From Pseudomonadota bacterium (GTDB lineage Bacteria > Pseudomonadota > Gammaproteobacteria > Xanthomonadales > Marinicellaceae): a DNA stretch of 20,248 nucleotides. Below, one piece after another: positions 15,526 to 20,248 of the stretch (the stretch's first letter is position 1; the number at the start of each line of letters is the position of its first letter). The notes beneath the pieces were generated by a model. The model did not search any database, had not been told where the DNA came from, and was given only the letters and a program-made list of their open reading frames with translations. The stretch lies in NCBI GenBank assembly GCA_008501575.1, contig QQUO01000300.1:1-20248 (forward strand), read 5' to 3'. The translations under genes and the position numbers were made by a program.

Positions 15526-15551
15526 AAAGCAGTTAAGTGGTGGGTTCTGGC

Positions 15552-15568
15552 CATGGCTCAGCGCCATG
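15552..15568 (+). terminator. Weak hairpin after the YbhP-like gene
   Basis: CATGGC (15552-15557) pairs with GCCATG (15563-15568) around TCAGC, 26 bases after the stop. The T-rich stretch comes only about 12 bases later, so it is a poor terminator. The structure at 15800-15830 may do the job for both genes. Confidence 0.2.
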
Positions 15569-15654
15569 CTATCCTGTTTAATCTTTTGTGCCTCTGTGGT
15601 TATATTTTTTTTAAATATTTTTGTCTCAATAGGTTACTTTCTCAAAGACACAGG

Positions 15655-15771
15655 TTACCAGCCCCCTTTGCCGGCAAGATAATCTTTAATATTTATGAAA
15701 TATTTTGCGGGTACTCGTACTTTTGATGGTTTTATTTCTCGTTGTGCTTTATGAAAATTTAATGTCTGCAA
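15655..15771 (-). CDS. Possible small or relic ORF, 38 codons from TTG
   Basis: On the minus strand the frame is open from 15780 to TAA at 15657-15655. The peptide looks protein-like: lysine-rich, with KPSKVRVPAKYF and an ending of KDYLAGKGGW. The only conventional start is TTG 15771, with no ribosome site and no promoter that I can see. It lies downstream of the pepO terminator. It may be the surviving C-terminus of a decayed gene. I do not recognise the family. Confidence 0.2.
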   Translation of the reverse strand: MQTLNFHKAQREIKPSKVRVPAKYFINIKDYLAGKGGW

Positions 15772-15799
15772 ATAGATGAAACTATGGTACAGGCGTATT

Positions 15800-15830
15800 A
15801 AAAAAGGCAGCCATAAGGCCACCTTTTTTT
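15800..15830. terminator. Bidirectional intrinsic terminator at the pepO 3' end
   Basis: A6-GG-CA-GCC, loop ATAA, GGC-CA-CC-T7. The stem pairs GCC with GGC and GG with CC across a 2x2 mismatch and continues into A/T pairs. U tracts are produced in both directions, so it can end pepO (minus strand, 19 bases after the stop) and read-through from the plus-strand genes. Confidence 0.65.
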
Positions 15831-15848
15831 GTTTTATTTAATTTTGGG

Positions 15849-17888
15849 TTACCAGATTTTAACCCGATCTTCAGGTGGTAAATACATGCCGTCACCGGGT
15901 TTAACATCAAAGGCTTCATAGAATTCAGGTAAATTCCTTAAAATTCCATTGGTACGAAACTCAGAGGGTGAGTGCGGGTCAGTTTCAATGCGCTTAAGTA
16001 ATTCTTCATCTCGGTACTTACGCATCCACACTTGTGCCCAGCCTAAGAAAAAACGTTGATCCGGGGTATAGCCATCAATGGTAAGGTCATCGGTGTAATT
16101 GTTTTTAAAGGCTTTATAGGCAATTGCCATACCGCTTAAATCGCCTATGTTTTCACCCTGGGTGAATTCACCTTTAACAGGAACACCATCCAAAACCGTA
16201 AAGGCATCATATTGTTTAATCAATTGTGCGGTGCGTTCATCAAAACGTTGTCGGTCCTCTTCGGTCCACCAGTTTTTAAGGTTTCCATCACCGTCATATT
16301 TAGAACCCTGGTCATCAAAACCGTGGCCCATTTCATGGCCAATCACGGCACCGATACCGCCATAATTAACGGCTTCGTCGGCCTCTAAATTAAAGAATGG
16401 TGGTTGTAAGATGGCTGCCGGGAACACAATTTCGTTTTTGGTGGGGTTGTAATAAGCATTAACCCGTTGTGGGTTCATGCCCCATTCGTGCCGATCAATT
16501 GGCTGACCTAGTTTACTGCGATTGCGATGGGCCAGAAAACGGTTGGATTCAATTAGATTGGCCACCAGATTATCACCTTGGATGATCAAGTTACTGTAGT
16601 CTCGCCATTGATCGGGATAACCGACCTTGGGATTGAATTTAGCCAGTTTAACCAGGGCTTTTTCTTTGGTGGCATCGCTCATCCAATCCAGATCCCGAAT
16701 GCTGTCACCATACGCTTCGCGCAAGTTTTCAATCATGACATTCATGCGTTGCTTGGCTTCCGGCGGGAAATGCTTTTCAACATAAATTTTACCCACCAAT
16801 TCACCAATTAAACCGTTGACCAAATTGACGCCACGCTGCCAACGGGGTTCTTGTTCAGGTGTACCGGTTAATACTGTGCCATAAAAGGCAAAGCTGGCTT
16901 GTTCAAATTCAGAACTTAAATAGGGTGCCGCTGAGCGCAGCAGTTGCCAGCGGAAATAATCTGTCCACAAATCCACATCAAATTCAGTAAGGGCTTGATT
17001 AAACGTGGTTAAATAGTCAGGTTGTGAAACAATTAATTGCTCAGGCTGTTCTATCATGCTCTCACTGAGCCAGGCATCCCAGTCCAGATTGGGCAACAAC
17101 GCTTTTAATTCGCCAAAAGTTAATTTATTATAGGTTTTATCGCGATCCCGGTTTTGAATGCGGGTCCAATGGCCCCGGGCTAAAAACTCTTCCATTTGAT
17201 AGACGTTGGCGGCGATATCGATACTGTCTTCAAATTCAGCCAATTCAAAGAGTTTAGCCATGTAATTTTGATATTCATCACGAATATACTGTGATTGTTC
17301 GCCTTCCTTAAAGTAATAATCACGATCAGGCAGACCCAAACCGCTCTGGCTCATATAAACGATGTGAGTGTCTGACTGTTTTTGGTCGATATAAACATAC
17401 ATACGCAAAGGCGCATGACTGTAAATATCGGCATAAGCCATATAAGCACTGAGGTCTTTTTTTGATGCGATGTTATTAATACGTGCCATTTCATCGGCCA
17501 GGGGTTTCATTCCCAGTTCCTGTAACCGCGCCGTGTCCATCCAGCTGGCGTAGATGTCAGCAATTTTTTGTTCGGTGCTGCCCGCCGGATTATCATGACT
17601 TGAGACTTCCATGATAATTTCTTTAACATGTTGACGGCTTTCATCGCTGAGTTTGATAAATGAACCATAATTAGATTTATCCGCCGGTATTTCGAAATTA
17701 TCCAACCAATGACCGTTTACATGGCGATAGAAATCATCCTGCGGGCGGATATTTTTGTCCATATGGTCTAAAGTAATCCCGGATGCAACAGGGGATTGGT
17801 TTGACTGGGTTTTTGATTGGATTGGTTGATTGGTTTGGCAAGCCATCAAGGGTAAGCAGAAGGCGGCCGTGAAAAGAAACTTTTTCAT
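15849..17888 (-). CDS. pepO: M13-family (neprilysin/PepO) metallopeptidase lipoprotein
   Basis: Zinc peptidase that cleaves small peptides. The N-terminus is a lipoprotein signal, MKKFLFTAAFCLPLMAC, with lipobox LMAC and lipidated Cys17; Gln18 fits outer-membrane sorting. The M13 N-terminal domain begins near DKNIRPQDDFYRHVNG. The substrate-binding NAYYNPTKNEIVFPAAILQP box is at about 477-496, zinc motif HEMGH at 518-522, and ENIGD (Glu579, Asp583) with a late His639. The chain ends VKIW, the usual M13 terminus. Length, 679 residues, is typical. ATG 17888 lacks an obvious ribosome site, and a perfect 12-base palindrome lies just upstream. The DUF349 gene lies 106 bases upstream on the same strand. 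Confidence 0.95.
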   Translation of the reverse strand: MKKFLFTAAFCLPLMACQTNQPIQSKTQSNQSPVASGITLDHMDKNIRPQDDFYRHVNGHWLDNFEIPADKSNYGSFIKLSDESRQHVKEIIMEVSSHDNPAGSTEQKIADIYASWMDTARLQELGMKPLADEMARINNIASKKDLSAYMAYADIYSHAPLRMYVYIDQKQSDTHIVYMSQSGLGLPDRDYYFKEGEQSQYIRDEYQNYMAKLFELAEFEDSIDIAANVYQMEEFLARGHWTRIQNRDRDKTYNKLTFGELKALLPNLDWDAWLSESMIEQPEQLIVSQPDYLTTFNQALTEFDVDLWTDYFRWQLLRSAAPYLSSEFEQASFAFYGTVLTGTPEQEPRWQRGVNLVNGLIGELVGKIYVEKHFPPEAKQRMNVMIENLREAYGDSIRDLDWMSDATKEKALVKLAKFNPKVGYPDQWRDYSNLIIQGDNLVANLIESNRFLAHRNRSKLGQPIDRHEWGMNPQRVNAYYNPTKNEIVFPAAILQPPFFNLEADEAVNYGGIGAVIGHEMGHGFDDQGSKYDGDGNLKNWWTEEDRQRFDERTAQLIKQYDAFTVLDGVPVKGEFTQGENIGDLSGMAIAYKAFKNNYTDDLTIDGYTPDQRFFLGWAQVWMRKYRDEELLKRIETDPHSPSEFRTNGILRNLPEFYEAFDVKPGDGMYLPPEDRVKIW

Positions 17889-17900
17889 GGATAATTACTT

Positions 17901-17912
17901 GGTTTTAAAACC
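17901..17912. repeat. 12-bp perfect palindrome in the pepO leader
   Basis: GGTTTTAAAACC, 12 bases before the pepO ATG on the minus strand. It covers the region where a ribosome site would be expected. A TATGAT -10-like sequence lies just upstream on the same strand (17923-17918) but has no good -35. It could be an operator; no regulator is visible nearby. Confidence 0.3.
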
Positions 17913-17994
17913 GCACCATCATAACGTGTTTTTCCTTTTGGCGTATGTGTCTATGGTCATGATAATCGCTTTAAGAATGCTTGTGAAATAAGGG

Positions 17995-20248
17995 TTAATT
18001 ATTGTTGATGATGGCTAAATCAGTCACAGCTTGGATTACTTTTGCCATGCGTTTTTGTTGTGTTTTCATAAAGTTAGCATCAGCTTTGGGTTGTTGATAC
18101 CATCGGCGCAACCATTGCTGAGCTTGATCATGAACATTTTTGTTGTTTTCTTCTCCGGCCATACGGTCAGCCAACACATTCACCTGATAGGCCATTCGCT
18201 GGTCCATGTATTTTTTCGGGGTTTCTAACCCGGTGAGGTATTCCCCGGCAATCAACAATTCTAAAAGGGCCTCAATATCGGTGTTTTGTTGTGGACGTTG
18301 CTTAAACACAAGTTGGGTGTTTTCAAGAAAGTCAGACAAGGATTGCTTGAGTTTGTCTGCCGATAAATCACCGTTTTCATGTTGGCCATAGAGTTGATCC
18401 AAGGCTTGCCATTGCTTGATGTCGTTCATAATCAGCTGTGCATTCAATTGTTGTCGTTTTTGGTCAAAATCCTCTAACAATTTTTGTTGTTCGAGCGGGC
18501 TTGTTGTGCCTTGTTGCGAAAGTTGTTGCCAATCACTGTTAAACTGGCTGCGTAACTGATTTAAAGTGTCGACATCTTGACAGCTTTTTAATTGTGTCCG
18601 AGTGGATTTTATGAGTTGTTGACATTGTTTTTTATGGGCATTGATTTTGGCCTGTTGTGCTTGTTGTTGTTCCTGTCGCCGGTTAAAGACCCGGTCATTG
18701 GCCCGGCGGAATTTTTGCCACAATGTACGCTCTGTTTTGGGGTTGACATAACCGGCTTTGGGCCATTGCTTCTGTAACTCTTTGGCCGCTTCGATGGCTT
18801 GCTGTAAATCATCAACAGCCTTTAATGCTTGTGCTTGCTCAATTAACTCTTGTTTATTTTTTTCGGCTTGTTTATAGCCTCTTGATAAATGATTATTAAT
18901 GCGATTCATCTCATGGCGCAGTGCTTTGGCACAGCCACCACGGTCTTTGGGAGATAATTTGTCTAAGTTTTTCAGGTGATTGACCGCAGTTTTGACAAGT
19001 TTGCTTAGTTCAGGCGGTGAATCTTCTTGTAAATCTGCGTCTTGCATGTGTTTAATGTGTTGGTTTATTCGATCCAAGTGCTGGTCTTGTTGTTCGCTGC
19101 GCTTTTCAAAAAAAGGTTGTGCCGGTTCAAATATGGCTTGTGAGACAGCTCGAAAAGCTTGCCATTGTTTTTGATTACGCGGGGAATAACGGTCACCCGG
19201 TAATTTTTCCATGTCTTCCAGCTCTGCCCATTGTTGATTGGCCAGTTGCAGTTTTTGTAACACCGCATCGGGGTGCATGCCAGAGCCAATAAGTTGTTGC
19301 AGATCATCGATTAATTGCTGACGCACTTTATCGTGGCTCCATTGTTGCCATTGCCTCAGTTCTTTGAGTTGTTGCCACAATTGGTCAATGGCAAATTTGT
19401 GTTTTTTAAGGGTCGGGTGGTTGAAGCCGGCTTGTTTTTGCAGCTGATTAAGTTGATTGATTTGGGTTTTCGCTTCAATTAGTTGGCCGTCTGATATTTT
19501 GGCGGCAATGGGTTCAATCATGGCAATGGCTTGTTCAGCCGCCTGGTTACGACGGTCAGCGGTGGCTGTAATTTTATCGGCTAATCGTAACATTCCATCA
19601 TTAAACTTACTTTGCAAGGCCATAAAATCGGCGGTATCTGCGGCTTGGCTTGTGACTTGCTGCCATTTTTTCTTTAATTGTTTGAGTTTATCTGGTGCCA
19701 CCGAGCTTTGTTGTAGCAGCTTTTCCAGTGTCGTTAAAATATCATGACATTCAGTCGGTGCCTGGGCTGCTTGTTGCGCATCATTGAGGTGGTTATTGAG
19801 GGTGGTCAGTAATTGCTGCCATTGATCCTGTTGGGCATCTTCTAATAAATTCACCTGAGCTTCTTGGTATTGCTCTGCGGCCTGTTGAAGCTGAGCCAGG
19901 GACATGCTGTCTGCACTTTGTAATTGATTGCTAAGCTGATTTAATACATGTTGTTGTCGTTGTTGCTTTTGTTGCTGTAAAAAAGCCTCGCGATAATCGC
20001 TGTCTAAAGTCATTTTGGCGGTATTGAGTGCCCCTTGAAAGCGGGTAATCAAGTATTCCGGTAATTCATCGAGTGGTAATTGCTGCCATTGTTGTTCGAC
20101 CTGTTTTAAATCGAGTCTTTGGTTTTTGAGCACCACCTGTTCTAATTGTTGGCATAAATCCCGGGCAGCATGTTGTGGATCGATGGGGTCTTGTTGCTGC
20201 AGCTTTTGGGCAATGGCTTTTTTTCATGCGTTGTTTTTGTTGCCAAGT
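17995..20248 (-). CDS. DUF349-repeat Gln-rich coiled-coil protein (5' end outside window; apparent frameshift)
   Basis: A very glutamine-rich, largely helical protein with DUF349 repeats; the clearest have the form LQKQWPKAGYVNP followed by ERTLWQKFRRANDRVFNRR, and YSPRNQKQWQAFRAVSQAIF. No membrane segment or signal is seen. The family is widespread in gammaproteobacteria and poorly characterised. The main frame gives 713 codons from GTG 20136 and stays open to 20223, where TGA (20226-20224) closes it. One frame over, the bases up to 20248 encode WQQKQRMKK without a stop, and removing one A from the 7-A run (T7 at 20218-20224) joins this smoothly to AIAQKL. The true gene therefore continues beyond the right edge, and the break is either a sequence error, a real frameshift or slippage. 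Start at 20136 is not credible as the native start. Confidence 0.82.

Larger units (their letters stand above)
15526..15848. other. 323-base gap between convergent genes
   Basis: This gap separates the converging YbhP-like gene and pepO. It holds a small hairpin (15552-15568), a minus-strand AACCACAGAGGCACAAAAG-like stretch (about 15583-15602) next to a T-rich run, a minus-strand reading frame of 38-41 codons (15655-15780) and the bidirectional terminator near pepO. Base composition is uneven, with a GC-rich patch (15661-15676) among AT-rich DNA. It looks like accumulated or relic sequence, with no recognisable gene. Confidence 0.5.

Noticed and set aside
15647..15854. Repeated GGTTAC/GGTTACCAG words near the pepO end
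   Set aside because: Only 6-9 bases, not flanking a recognisable insertion; one copy is pepO coding sequence. Probably chance.
18031..19747. Several plus-strand frames opposite the DUF349 gene
   Set aside because: They are antisense shadows of a Gln-rich coding region and are Cys/Leu/Ser-rich as expected for its complement.
1..20248. CRISPR array, tRNA, rRNA, insertion sequence or phage genes
   Set aside because: No regularly spaced repeats, cloverleaf-like sequences, transposase motifs or phage structural genes were seen.

Overview
This window reads as chromosome from a moderately AT-rich gammaproteobacterium. The order rpoE-rseA-rseC-mucD-lepA-lepB-DUF4845-rnc-era-recO is the conserved sigma-E/translation block of Pseudomonadales and Xanthomonadales. 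No rseB/mucB lies between rseA and the protease gene, as in the rpoE-rseA-mucD arrangement known from Xanthomonas. With the low GC, an M13 peptidase lipoprotein and a leucine-catabolism pair nearby, a Xanthomonadales (Lysobacterales) relative such as Marinicella is my best guess; this is inference. I see no phage, transposase, CRISPR, tRNA or rRNA.

Left part (1-5740): a signalling protein, open at the left edge, carries a degenerate receiver-like segment, PAS, a GAF-like region, a degenerate GGDEF domain and an apparently intact EAL domain. The envelope-stress operon follows: sigma factor, membrane anti-sigma factor, RseC-like protein and a MucD/DegQ-type periplasmic protease. A sigma-E-type promoter precedes rpoE and a weaker one precedes mucD, which would give autoregulation and a separate boost of the protease. 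mucD is split by one in-frame TGA between its protease domain and its two PDZ domains.

Middle part (5741-11078): lepA and lepB are closely spaced. A near-consensus sigma-70 promoter sits on the lepB stop codon and should drive DUF4845-rnc-era-recO, a tight block with overlaps or very short gaps. These genes serve elongation, protein export, RNA processing, ribosome assembly and DNA repair.

Right part (11079-15525): after a promoter-like site comes a three-gene operon joined by 4-base overlaps: a biotin-dependent acyl-CoA carboxylase alpha subunit (probably methylcrotonyl-CoA carboxylase), HMG-CoA lyase and the tRNA-binding protein CsaA. A YbiI-type zinc-finger protein and a YbhP-like endonuclease/exonuclease/phosphatase protein follow.

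The last third (15526-20248) holds a 323-base gap with a bidirectional terminator and possible relic sequence, then two minus-strand genes: a PepO-type M13 metallopeptidase lipoprotein and a long Gln-rich DUF349 protein. The latter runs off the right edge and has an apparent one-base frameshift in a 7-A run.

I found no clearly new multi-gene system. The most notable signals are the two interrupted genes (mucD and the DUF349 gene), either real and biologically interesting or sequence errors, followed by the sigma-E promoter architecture and the degenerate receiver/GGDEF protein.
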